A stretch of DNA of 64,000 bases, from positions 55,334,001 to 55,398,000 of the forward strand of contig CM053158.1 in the NCBI GenBank assembly GCA_028571685.1, given 5' to 3'. Every line of letters begins with the position of its first letter. Positions within the stretch are counted from its first letter, which is position 1. This document shows, piece after piece, positions 34,030-45,372 of the stretch. Source of the DNA: Heterohyrax brucei (Eukaryota; Chordata; Mammalia; Hyracoidea; Procaviidae). Under the pieces are notes generated by a model that saw only the letters and a program-made list of their open reading frames with translations, was not told the origin of the DNA and did no database searches. The position numbers and the translations under genes are program-made.

Positions 34030-35104
34030 GCGGAGCCAAGATGACATACTAGACACACATCTCCTTAATTCCCTCTGAAAACTCAGGCCTAGATTGATAA
34101 TTGATGAACACTGTGGACACCCAGGGAGCCCTAGCATATGCCATAGGGTTTTCAGATTGGACTACACACTACTAAATGGGAAACTACCTCTTTCTGATGA
34201 GGCAGAGGACTGAGCCTCACTCCTGCTTCCTTGCTGCTTGGGCAGACTACAGGTACTGATGCTATTCTCTTTTTTTTTCCTTATTTGAGAGCCAGGGGAT
34301 GGCATGAGCCAACAAATACGCTGAACTACAGTGCTAAAGTAAATAGCGTACAGTGCAGCAGTGAGACAGCGTGTGGGATAGCCACATTTCAGAGCCCAGA
34401 TGCTGATTGAGGGCACCAGTGCCCCCCACCTTTTTTGAGCTCTGCTATAGATTCTGCTGTTTCACAATGGGAAGGTTGGCTCTTCTGCGACACCATGTTG
34501 GTTGGCTGGGAGGCAGAGTCATCCAGTTGGAGGTCCTCAGCAGGGGCTAATTCCCAAGCTGAGAGAAGCAGTGCCAGTCTGGAAAGTACTTTTCTAGCAG
34601 AAAGACTTGTTTAGCACAGTGATACCTTATGGGTAGGGTCTGGCTGAGGATGGCAGCAAGGCTGTAACCCCTCCCTACTTTGAACTGCATCATAGCACTG
34701 GGGGATAGCTGAAGAGGTGCTTCCACTGTTCAGCTGGAAGGCAGGGCCTGCCACACCTCATGGCCTGACTGATTTTGGCAGCTGTTGGAAAGCTCCTAAA
34801 TTTTAAAAATAAGACTGCTTGGAGAAATAAATGCTGAGAGGACTGGTGGCATCTTTTCCAGCCTTTAGTGACCCACATCACAGGATTGGTTGATGGTACC
34901 CCCAAAATAGGGCACCATCTTTGCCTGCCACCCCAGAGAGTGCACTGGGGCCAGTCACTAGAGAACACAGAGGCAGCTGGTGACCAACTGCCCTCTCAGA
35001 CATATGCCTCAGCTCCTGTTGAGGTAATACCAGAGAAACTAAACAGCCCCTAGATGGCCCAAAGGCAGTAATCCATCTCTAACTATTTAAAAGAACAGCC
35101 TACG
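34030..35104 (+). promoter_or_regulatory. L1 5' UTR with 2-3 diverged monomer units
   Basis: The position upstream of ORF1 makes this the L1 promoter region. Units related to the monomers at 14925-15830 (complement) can be seen: 'caccatgttggttggctggg' near 34490, 'cagctggaaggcagggcctg' near 34730 and 'gcaccatctttgcctgccac' near 34913. The last has lost about 20 bp. Fewer units than in copy C, consistent with gain or loss of monomers between copies. Confidence 0.65.
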
Positions 35105-36993
35105 ATGGCTCCAGAAAATTCCCAAAATAAAGAATCCAGAAACTTCCCAGATGAAGAAGGCTTTCTGAAACTACTGAAGGTTGAGTACAAAAGAACTATG
35201 TATAGAGCCCTCCTAGAGATTAAACAAAATGCAGCAGAGCAAAATGAAAAATTAAGCAAGGTATTTGAACTGATGGAACATCAACTATTTGAAATTTAGC
35301 AGATCAATAGCAAAATGAATTAGACAATTCAGTACAAAGACAAAAGGGCAGAACTGTTGAAGACTGAGCAACTGACAACAGAATTTATGAGGAGAAATCA
35401 GAAAAGAAAAAAAAGAGAAGTAGTAAGAAACATGTCAGACTCTATTAAGAGGAATAATCTAGGATTAATTGGAGTTCTTGAACAGGGAGGGATAGCTGAA
35501 AACACAGAGTATTGTTGTTGAGTTGCTGGCAGAAGACTTCCCTGAAATTATGAAAGAAGAGAACATAGATATCCAAGATATGTATTACCCTCCCCCCCAA
35601 AAAAACTGTGCCAAATGCCACAAAAACTAGACCCCAAAGAAAAGACACCAAGAAATGTTATAATCAAGCTTAATGAAATGAAACATGCTGGGAGCCAGCC
35701 TTGGCAGAGTCTAGGGTCACAGAGGGATGGCTGGCGTCGGCGAGGAAGAAATGATGAGACTGAGACAACCAGGAATCTGGAGCTTGGCAGCCTGTCAGGG
35801 TCCGCCTTTCTTTATTTTTTTTATATAATCAGTGACATGTTTTCACTCTGCCCTTTGGCCATATAAGCTGTTGGTTAGTAAGGAATTGATACCACATGGT
35901 CTCTTTTCGTGTTAATCATTAGGGCCCTCTCTGTTGGCTAGCAAAGATCTGATACATTGTGGTCTTTTTTCATGTTAATCATTAGGGCCTTTTAGGTAAT
36001 GGCCCAAGACAAATATATTGTGATTATAATCAACAGTGAAAATAAAGCTATACTTTGAGCTCAATCAGCTCTATCCTCAAGGTCAAAGGTGCAGGAAGAA
36101 GGGATAGACTCATCTTAAAAGTTAATCTAGCTGTCTCTATTTGTTCCTTCTTTGCTCTTTTTTCTCTCTTCCTGTGGGGACAGTAAGCTCCCACTGTCCC
36201 CCACTCTAAGCCTCTCTTAAGCTGTTCTAAGAAGAGTATTTCTTTAGTATTTGCCTATTTGCCATACCAAATATAATAAACTTGGAAGCCTATCTGTCTT
36301 CCTGATGTAGGGAGTGGAAAGGCTGTGTGTGAGGTCGTCCCTGGGGAGCTTCCCAGGGCCTTTCTGCAATCTTGCATTTCACATGTGGAGGGGGATGTGC
36401 AGTTGGGGGAAGCCAGTGGAGCCAGGCCAGCCTCAGTATTCCTGGGCTGGGCATGCTGTGTCGGAATTCATTAAGCTGAGGGGGTTGTAAAACCCTTTTT
36501 CCTTGATCCTTGTGCCGGGAGATAAGAGGATATTTTTGAGGAAAGTTTGATTAGGTTGCAAAATATTATCAAGAAGAGTATGGCCAGAAATATGTCACGG
36601 ATAAGATGCCTTCTCCCATCATCACATAGGCTTGTAAGTTTGTTCACAGAGGCCTTTATGGGTGATGGGCCTCGGCAGAAACATAAACAGATTCTCTTAA
36701 AGGCAGCGAGGCTCCAATTAAAGCTAACATTCAGAGGAAAACCCTGCAAGCTTTCATCTGACTTCTTGGCAGAAAGAGTGTTGGCAAGGAGGTAGTGGAA
36801 TGACATGTTCAAAGCCTTGAAGGACAAAAATTTCCAACCAAGAATGATATATCTTGCAAAAGTCTCTCTCAAATATGATGATGAAATGAAAACATTCACA
36901 GATAAACCAAAGCTTAGAGACTTTGTAAAAACCAAACCAAAGCTACAAGAAATACTGAAAGAAGCTCTTTGCTTAGAAAAACAAAACCACTAA
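35105..36993 (+). pseudogene. L1 ORF1 pseudogene, interrupted by an LTR
   Basis: It starts at the ATG of 35105 ('MAPENSQNKESRNFPDEEGF'). The N-terminal and coiled-coil region is open to 35299 and then broken by a stop and shifts. The middle resumes at 35615 ('QKLDPKEKTPRNVIIKLNEM') and is cut at 35686 by an LTR. After the LTR come 'KAARLQLKLTFRGKPCKLSS' (frame 36547-36795) and the C-terminal domain at 36805-36993 ('KNFQPRMIYLAKVSLKYDD'), ending at a stop. ORF1p is the nucleic-acid-binding trimer of L1 particles. It is non-functional, but domain order is complete once the LTR is discounted. Confidence 0.88.
35686..36677 (-). mobile_element. Solo LTR, class II (ERVK-like), 992 bp, 6 bp duplication
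   Basis: It is flanked by GAAACA at 35680-35685 and 36678-36683, and the ends are TG and CA, as for an LTR with the 6 bp duplication usual in class II retroviruses. On the minus strand a TATA-like element (complement of 35822-35827) is followed almost at once by AATAAA (complement of 35811-35816), leaving about 125 bp to the LTR end. A long U3 (about 850 bp) with a short R is reminiscent of betaretroviral LTRs. There is no internal retroviral sequence, so it is a solo LTR left by recombination. Class is inferred from structure only. Confidence 0.75.
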
Positions 36994-37379
36994 GTGTATA
37001 ATTAAGGAGGCAATGCAGGATACAGCATCCAGAAATCTCACTCAATTGGGAAGTCACAAAACTCAATGAAAGCTACACTATTAAAAGAAGGGAACCAGTG
37101 ATCATATCATCAAAACTGTGACAGCATCACACTAAAAATGGGGAGATACTATAGTACTTAAAGTGCTATCAGATGGAGAGGAAGTGAAAAAGATATACAG
37201 AAGTTAAAATTGGGTTTAAACTTAGAATATTATGAAGGGCAATAGGGATAGCTGCAAAGTGCAATAACAATGCAACATATCAAAACAAGAAATGTAATAC
37301 AGGAGTCTCAACAACCACAAAACCATGACCCGGAACAGAATATTAAGAACAACATAGAAAACACCAACACAAAAATAAA

Positions 37380-40300
37380 TACATCACAGTGACAGCACTA
37401 AACACAAACCTATCAATAATTACAGTGAATATAAACAGACTGAATACTCCAATACATTTAAATATATTGAACAAACACTGTCTATGTTGAAAAATGAGAT
37501 AGATCACTCCACAATAATAGTGGGAGACTTCAACACTCCACTTTCAGTTAGGGCAGATCATCCAGAAAAAGCTCAGTAAAGACATGGAAGATCTTACTGC
37601 AACAATTAACCAACTAGACCTCATTGACATATACAGGACTTTTTATCCATTAACAGGTAAGTACACCTTCTTCTCCAATGCACATGGAACATCTTCCAGA
37701 GTAGACCATGTGTTACGACAGAAGGCAAATCTCAAAAAAATCCAAACCATTGAATTATTGTAAAGCATATCCTCAGACCATAAAGCCATAAAAGTCAAAA
37801 TCAATACCAGAAGAAGCATAGATAGAAATTGAAACACCTTGAAACTGAACAACACATTGCTCAAAAAGCCATGAATTACAGAAAAAATCAAGGATGAAAT
37901 AAAGAAACTTATGCAAGAAAATAAGAATGAAAACACATACTATCAGAACCTATGGGATACAGCCAAAGCAATGCACAGAGGTAAGTTTATCTCTACAAAT
38001 GCACACGTGTGGATGAAATAAAGGACCCAAACCAAAGAATTAACCCTAAAACTTGAACAAGTAGAAAGAGAGCAACAGAGGAACCCCTCAGGCACCAGAA
38101 GAAAACAAATAATGAAGATTAGAGCAAAACTAAATGAATTAGAGAATAGAAGAACAATTGAAAAAATTAACAAAAGATCAACAAAATTGATAAATCATTG
38201 GATAAACTTACAAAAGAAGAACAGGAGGGGAAGCAACTCGAATAAGAAGTGAGATGGGAGATGTGAGAACAGACCCAACTGAAATCAAAAGTATCATAAC
38301 AGAATAATGTGAAAGACTGTACTCTAACAGATTGGAGAACCTAGGAAAAATGGACAAATTTGTAGATTCTCATCACCTACCAAAATTATCACAAGAAGAA
38401 GCAGAACAACTTAATAAACCCTAAAGGAAGAGATTGAAAAAGTCTTTTAAAAACTCTCAAACAAAAAAAGTGCTGGTCCAGATCGCTTCACTGGAGAATT
38501 CCAGCAAACTAACTCAAAGTGATACTGTTTCACAGCATAGAAAGGGATGAATACTGCCACATTCGTTCCATGAAGCCAGCCTAACCCTCATACCAAAGCC
38601 ATAGACAGATCCCACAAAAAAGGAAAATTACTGACCAATATCACTCATGAACCTAGATGCAGAAATCTTCAACAAAATACTATCCAACAGAATTCAACAA
38701 CATATCAAAAAAATAACTCATCATGACCAAGTTGGATTCATGCCAGGGCTGCAAGGCTAGTTCAGCATCAGGAAAACAATTAGTGTGATCAAGCACATAA
38801 ATAACAAAAGATAAGAGTCACCTGATTTGTTCAATTGATGCAGAAGAGGCATTTAACAATGTCCAACACCCATTCATGCTAAAAACTTTCAGCAAAATAC
38901 AAACAGAAGGGAAATTTCTCAATGCAATGAGGGGCATTTACTCAAAGCTAACCGCCTACATCATCCTAAATGGACAGAGACTGAAAGAATTCCACCTGAG
39001 AACTGGAACTAGACAAGGGTGCCCGCTCTCACCACTTTTACTCAACATTGTACTAGAAATTCTGGCCATGGCAATTAGACAAGACAGAGAAATAAAGGGT
39101 ATCTGCTAAAGCAAAGAAAAAGTAAAAACCTCCCTGTTTGCAGATGATATGATTGTATATGCAGAGAGTTGTAAAAAGTCCATAAGTAAACTACTGGAAC
39201 TAATAGAAGAGTTCAGCAAAATATTAAGATTTAAGATAAACAAGTAAATCAGTAGGATTCCTTTATACCAACAAAGAGATCATCAAAGAAGAAATCACAA
39301 AATCAATATCATTTACCATACTCCTGTTTTAGTCAGCTAGTGCTGCTCTAACAGAAATACGACAAAGTGGATCGCTTTAACAAAGGAAGGTTTATTCTTA
39401 TGTAGTCAGGTAGGCTGTAAGTCCATATTCAGGATGTCCACTCCACGAGAAGTCTTTCCTCTTCGTTGGCTCTGGAGGAAAGTTTGGTATTGCATCATTC
39501 TTTGTCTAGGAAGCATTGCAGGAATCTCAGCTGAAGGACAGGCTCTTCTCCTGGTGCTGCTTTCTTGATGCTTTGAAGTTCCTGAGTCTCTGTTTGCTTC
39601 CCTTCTCTTTTATCCCTTCTAGGATGAAAGGATTAAGGATGGGACAAGCCATACTCCAGGAAAACTCCCTTTACAGTGGAGCAGGAAGGTAATCCTATGA
39701 AGGGATTTACAGTCCCACCCCAATCCTTTAATGTACAGCACAGGAAAATCACAAAATGGAGGCTAATCACAAAATAATTGGAATCATGGCCCAGCCACAT
39801 GGCTACACATATTTTTTGGGGGACACAACTCAATCCATGACAACCCCCAAGAAGATAAAATACCTAGAAATGTATCTATACAAAGAGAGCTACAAGACCT
39901 TACTGCAAGAAACCAAGAGGGTCTTAACATAAATGGAGGGACCTACCCTGCTCATGTATAGGAAGACTTAATCATTGTGAAAATGTGCATTTTATCCAAA
40001 GCAATCTACATATACAATGCAATCCTAATACAAATCTGACATTTTCTAATGAGATGGAGAAACAAATCGTCAATTGTGGAAAAGGAAGAAACCCCAGATA
40101 AGCAAAGCACTACTGAAGAAGAGGAACATAGTGGGAGACCTCATACTACCCAACTGTAGAACCTCCTACACTGCCATTAGTAGTCAAAGCAGCCTGGTGC
40201 TAGTACACAAAGAGACATATAGACCAATGAAACAGAGATAAGAGCCCAGAGATGCCACCATGCTCTTATGAAGAGTTGATATTTGACAATGGTCCTAACA

Positions 40301-41310
40301 TTGTAAACTGTGGTAAAAACAGTCTCTTTAACAGATGTATCTGGAAAAATTGAAACAAGACCCATATCTCACACCTTCAGAGTAACTAACTCAAATTGGA
40401 TAAAAGACCTAAATATCAAACCTAAAACGATAAAGGTCATGCAAGAAAAAAAGAGGATCTACAATGAAAGCTTTAATGCACAACTTAGACAGACTAAAAT
40501 CTAATAGACAAAGCACCATCAACAGAAGAGAAAACAGATTAATGGGAACTACTAAGAATCAAAACACTTTTGCTCATCAAAAGACTATCAAAAGAATTGA
40601 GATCACCTACAGAATGGAAAAAAAAAAAACATTTGGCAACTACATGTTGGACCAACGTCTGATCTCTGTAATCTACAAGGTAGTGCAAAATATCAGCAAG
40701 AAAAAGGTAAATAATCCAACTAAGTCATGGGCAAAGGATATAGATGGATACTTCACCAAAGAGGACATCTAGTCAGCCAGAGACACATGAAGAAAATGCT
40801 TGCTATCATTAGCTATTGGAGAAACCCAGATCAAAACGTCAATGAGATACCATCTCATCCTGACAAGGTTGACCATAATTGAAAAAGCACAAAAAGAGTA
40901 AATACTGGAGAGAGAAACTGGAACTCTCCTATGCTGCTGGTTGGATTCCAAAATGGTACAACCTCTTTGGAAAACAATCTGGCACTTGATTTAAAAGCTG
41001 GAAGTAGATACACCATTTGATCCAGTAATCCTGTTGTTTGCAGTATATCCTTCAGAATCAAGGACAGTCACACAAACAGATGCATGCACACAAATGTTTA
41101 TTGCAGCACAGTCCACAATAGCTAAAAGATGGTATTAACACAGAAGTCCAGCAACAGATGAGTGGATAAACAAACTATGGTACTTATACTCAGTGGAACA
41201 GTATGCAATGATAAAGAACAATGATGATTTTAGGAAGCATCTCATAACCTGGTTTCAATTAGAAGACATGCTGAGTGAAATCAGCAGCAACACAAGGACA
41301 AATATTGCAT
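37380..41310 (+). pseudogene. L1 ORF2 pseudogene with endonuclease deletion and LTR
   Basis: ORF2p remnant. The first endonuclease codons are present (about 37420-37460: 'TVNINRLNTP'), then about 130 codons are missing before 'gggagacttcaacactccac' near 37521, so the nuclease was lost. The linker and reverse-transcriptase parts follow, including '[20 protein letters not shown]' (frame 38876-39109) and an FADD motif encoded at 39137-39148. A stop separates those two. A MaLR-like LTR interrupts at 39325-39842. The C-terminal region is at about 40310-40772 and onward. It cannot encode an active enzyme. Confidence 0.88.
39325..39842 (-). mobile_element. Solo MaLR-like LTR, minus strand, 518 bp
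   Basis: The ends are TG and CA. Read on the minus strand it starts TGTCATGGATTGAG and ends CTAGCTGACTAAAACA, as do the LTRs at 47488, 50086, 51704 and 61063. Flanks are ACTCC (39320-39324) and ACCCC (39843-39847), a 5 bp duplication with one change. It is inserted in L1 ORF2, and removing it restores the L1 reading order. No internal part, so solo. Confidence 0.88.
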
Positions 41311-42424
41311 GAGAGCCCTACTATAAGGACGTAAAAATAGACTTACGTACAGAAGAAAAGACTGATGGCTGCAAGGGAGGGGAGGAAGAAGGCTGGTCAT
41401 AGATAGTTGATAGAAATTTGGTTGGGTGCCAACACACAGTGGAAAGATCAACTTAATTGGACTTCAGTGTAAACTGAAAACTCTTCTAGTCTTAGCCCAA
41501 TGCTGCAGCGGTAGAGTAGCAGGGGTAAGAGTCTGGAGACTATGCTTTTAAGGGACATCAATGCCAATTGGCATAACTAGATTACTGCTAAGAGAATCTT
41601 TTTCACCTCATATTGATAAGTGGTGTCTGAGATATTGAAAGCTAGCAAGCTGCCTCTGAGGTACACCAAATGGTCCCAAGTCATCCAGAACAGACAATTG
41701 TGAATAATGACAAAGACGTGAAAGAAGAAGAGCCCAGAAGACGGAAGGACCCATGTGAATGGGTGACTGTATCAACATGGGACCAGAAGAACTGGATGGT
41801 GCCTAACCACCATCAAAGACAGCCATGGTGGAGCACACAATGTCAAGTCCCAGTGTCAACACGAGAAAAAGAGGAGTGTACCTCAAGAACTCTACTAAAA
41901 ACCACAGTTGATGCTCTAGCCTCCTGGGGTTGCCCCTGGAAGCATGGCTGCTGAACCTGCTGCTGCCCCTGACCAGAAAACATTACTGAGGTCATCTCTT
42001 CACATAGGAATGGAGTGGACTTGGGGACACAGTGTGACCATACGGTGTGTGTACTCTGTGGTTCTATACATCTATAGGAAGCTGTCCTACTGGCCTCTTA
42101 CTGGAAGGGAGAGGGGAGGGTGGAGAGGTTTGGACAGAAGATTGTTACGAGTATATGACATATAGAACAAAAAGGAGGAGTGTGCTGTTGCCAGGCAAGT
42201 AGAGCAGGAGTTGCAGATAGGTGGGCTTGCAAGTCTAATTTGGATTGTATACTTTCATTTAATCACAAAGAAAAAAGGTGCAGGAAGAATTGGGGCACTC
42301 AAAAGTGCATGATATCTCAATTTAATGTGTGAAAATTGTTATTAACCCAGCTTTTATATTATAAAATGCTAACTATTTCTAGTTCATTTGTGAACAGACA
42401 CACACCCATGTGCACGTGGTCTTT

Positions 42425-43607
42425 TAATTAAGCTCACAAACTTGCCACTGCACTTACCTTGGCAGCACTGTACAAACAACTCGGCAAGGTTTTATATCTT
42501 GGTATATCAGTATCTCATAGCTATGTTCATGTTGATATGTAGCAGTGTCTTGGTAAGTGGCTTTCATTATTGTTGCATGTTTTTGTGCACCAGCATAGAT
42601 TGTTGGTACTTAAATGAGAGCAATGAACAAGCATTAAATTTCTTGTTATACTTGGCAAGAGTGGAAGTGAAATCAAGGACATGTTTCTCTAGTTTAGGGG
42701 GATAACGCCATGAAAAAACGGCAGTGTACAAAAGGATTAAACATTTTTTCTGAAGAAAGAGAAAGCATTACTGATGAATTCAGGGCAGCCCAAACTGACA
42801 AAATCTTTGCAAAAATTTGTCAAATTTTTCATCAAAATCATTGGCTGACTATGAGAAGCACAGGAGACCAAGGAGATGTGTATAAAGAAAAAGGAAAATC
42901 TTAACAGAAAATCTTGACATGAGAAAGGTGTGTCAAGAAATGGTCCTGAACGAGGTCAGCAATGAACAAAAACAAAGGAGAATCAAAGTTTGCCAAGACT
43001 GTTTAGAGAGGCAAGATGATGTTTGGGTCTGTGTTATCACTGGTGATGAAACATGAGTACAACAGTATGACCCTGAAATAAAGCATCAAAGTGTACAGTG
43101 GAAGTCAGCCAATTCTCCATGACCAAAAAAGTTCTGTCATTCCAAATGAAGAGTCAAAACGATGTTGCTATCTCTTTGATATCACAGGGGTTGTTCATTA
43201 TCAATTTGTACCAACTGGACAGTTAACCAAGTTTATTATTTGGAAATAACTGAAAAGGCTGTGTGAAAAAGTTAGAAGAAAGTACCCTGAACTTCTTGCC
43301 AACAGCTCATGGCTCTTGCATCATGACAATACACCAGCTCATACAGCATTGTTTGTGAGGGAGCTTTTAGCCAGTAAACAAATAACTGTATTGGAATACC
43401 TTCTCTACCCTCCTGATCTGGCCCCCAATGACTTTTTTATTGACCCAAAGATAAAGAAATATTGAAATTGCTCTGAAGGATGGATTAGATGCTGGCATAG
43501 GCACATAGTTTCCCAAGTATATGAAGAACTGTGCAGGCGACTGTAGTGATATTCATCAGTGAGGGAAAGTAGCATGTTTTCTAGGATGAGTTAATTGTCA
43601 GACCTCA
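42425..43607 (+). mobile_element. Mariner DNA transposon, decayed
   Basis: The left end is near 42425 ('ttaattaagctcacaaactt'). The right end 'ttaattgtcagacctca' (43591-43607) is its inverted match, and TA-rich DNA flanks it. About 1.2 kb, the usual mariner size. It includes a broken transposase gene and a deletion near 43460 ('aaagaaatattgaaattgc'). This is the longest relative of the two foldback MITEs at 17135 and 32391, and it resembles the parent element. Confidence 0.85.
42600..43560 (+). pseudogene. Mariner transposase pseudogene (D,D34D type)
   Basis: A cut-and-paste transposase remnant. The N-terminal DNA-binding part is near 42622-42900 (frame 42710-42904, 'ERESITDEFRAAQTDKIFAK'). 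The first catalytic Asp is at 43045-43047 in 'TGDET'; the conserved Trp codon two positions later has become a TGA stop (43054-43056). The second Asp is in 'HHDNTPAH' (43325-43327) and the third in 'PDLAPNDFF' (43430-43432), with exactly 34 residues between, as in mariners. A frameshift lies between the first and second Asp. The C-terminal part is deleted after 'DPKIKKY'. Inactive. Confidence 0.88.
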
Positions 43608-44674
43608 TGTATATATAGGAGGTCCTCGCAAAAGATTTATTATATATACAGGTCATCTCCAGATATTATGTATGTATTCATTGACAATATTCTTGGCAAA
43701 GAATGATAGAAAGATAAAAAGATATTAAGGATAATGAGTCTGTAAAAGGTAGTGTTTTGAATAGCCTGAGGAAAGAAAAAAATTTATTATGACTTACTAG
43801 ATCTGCTACAGGAAGTTTGGAAATATTTTAGAAACTGAGTTAGCAACTGTAGAGAGTCATATTAGAACATATTATTGTTTTGATGTTTTATGTGTTACTG
43901 AAAAGTTGTACTAGTGATTTCTATTGTAATAGAACAGTAGTAGTAAGTATTTACAAAGACACACTGTTCCAGGAAAATGAAAAATTTTCCTTGAGTCACA
44001 TTGGGAAATATATTTCTTGGGCCTAGGAGAAGAACCTGAGGGTAAAAGGAAGATACAGCTGGGTTATAATTTTTAGCTTGGATTTTGGCATGTAAGTCTT
44101 AAGGGAAAAAATTATACTATGACATAAATATTATCTTTCATTTTGTAATTGCCTTTTACTATGTGGTCATAAATATTTAGAGAAGTATTCAAGAGCTACA
44201 CCAATTTTCTCAAGGGCTTCTCTTTAGTCCTTTGCCTGTCCAGTTAATTTTCTCCTCAATTGTTGACTCAACTCTGCCAAATTCTCAGTTAGTGTTTGTG
44301 ATTAGTATTTTGGCAGATTTCCAACATCACTTACATTGACGTAATAAAATCCTGCATTTTCTATATTATCAGAGTTGTAGCATATTCTGGCCAAGAACTG
44401 AAAGACTAATTGACAGATTTGACATGACAGCTCCTAATGTTGAGTGGAATCTGGTTTTGTGTGTGACTAAGCATATTTTTTTAATTTTGATGATTTTGTG
44501 AATTCTCACATAGTAAAAACCTCACAACTACCCCCAACCTCACCTCCTGTATAGGTGATCCTTCACAAGGGTTATATGCAGAAAATGGGGAAGAAGGAAA
44601 ACTATAAGTGCATTTCCCACATTCCTGTGAAAAGCCTGCTCTCTGATTGTTCTCGGATTCCGATTTTCTCCCAC
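43608..44674. other. Unassigned AT-rich interval
   Basis: About 1.1 kb with no clear repeat family or open frame. The first part of the 84-codon frame at 44555-44809 lies at its right edge, but only the section after about 44675 matches RTE. No exon or RNA gene seen. Confidence 0.35.
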
Positions 44675-45372
44675 CTGCTTATCAATGGAAGCAACGGTGA
44701 AGAAATCAAAAGACACATTGCATTGGGCAGCTTGGCTAAAGTGTTGGAAAGCAAAACTGTCACCTCATTGAAGCCTCTGGTGTTTTCTAGTTGCCTCATA
44801 TGTATGTGAAAGCTGGACAACGAATAAGGAAGATCTAAGAAGAGTTGAGGAAACCCTTGTGGGGTGCTACAGCTGCTAACAAAAAGGTTCGCAGTCCAAA
44901 TTCACGAAATGCGCCTTAGAAACTCTGTGGGGTAGTTCTACTCTGTCCTGATGGGTTGTTATGAGTCAGAATTGACTCAGTGGTAGTGGGTTTGGTTTGA
45001 GTTTTAAGAATAATTGACTCCTTTGGATTATGATTTTGGTGAAGAATATTAAAAATACTATGGACTGTAAAAAGAGTGAAAAAATCTCTCTTGGAAGAAG
45101 TGCAACCAGAATGCTCCTTAGAATCAAGAATGATGAGACTGCATTTCATGCTTTCGACATGTTATCAGAAGTGATCAGTCCCTGAAGAACGCCATCGTGT
45201 TTGGTAGATGGTCAGTGAAAAAGAGGAAGACCCACAACAACATGGACTGACACAGTGGCTGCAACAATGGGCTCCAGCATAGCCACAATTTTGGGGATGG
45301 CATAGGACCTCTCAGTGTTTTGTTCTGTGGTACATAGGATCACTGAATAGGAACTGCCCTGATGGCACCTAA
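44675..45372 (+). mobile_element. RTE-class LINE 3' part, split by a SINE
   Basis: Plus-strand C-terminal RTE coding remains: 'INGSNGEEIKRHIALGSLAK' (frame from 44555), then a SINE at 44849-45003, then the downstream part with 'KSLLEEVQPECSLRIKN' near 45090, a Thr/Trp-rich stretch near 45235 ('TTTWTDTVAA'), and the 3' terminus 'tgatggcacctaacaaaaac' at 45360-45380. The stretches match the minus-strand RTE copies at 30358 and 62492. Frames are broken. Confidence 0.82.
44849..45003 (+). mobile_element. AfroSINE nested in the RTE LINE
   Basis: Plus-strand copy with a degraded head ('cccttgtggggtgctacagc'), 'cttagaaactctgtggggta', 'ctctgtcctgatgggttgtt', 'gagtcagaattgactcagtg' and a 'gtgggtttggtttgag' tail. 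RTE coding sequence is continuous when the SINE is removed. Confidence 0.88.

Larger units (their letters stand above)
34025..42279 (+). mobile_element. Full-length plus-strand L1 (copy E) with two nested LTRs
   Basis: It begins with a G run and 'ggagccaagatg' (34030-34045), the typical L1 start. The 5' UTR covers 34025-35104, ORF1 35105-36993 (with an LTR inside), ORF2 about 37380-41310 (with an LTR inside), the 3' UTR about 41310-42262, and an A-rich tail 42263-42279. It is the only large L1 on the plus strand. Both ORFs are broken and the endonuclease part of ORF2 has a large deletion. The nested LTRs (35686-36677 and 39325-39842) carry short target duplications made of L1 sequence, so they inserted later. 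Confidence 0.9.

Noticed and set aside
39633-39833. Minus-strand 66-codon frame inside L1 ORF2 as possible captured gene
   Set aside because: It lies within the minus-strand solo LTR and reads the LTR U3 sequence seen also in the other copies.
44555-44820. Opposing 84- and 72-codon frames suggesting a small gene
   Set aside because: The downstream half matches the C-terminal region of the RTE LINE in the window; the opposite-strand frame is its shadow.
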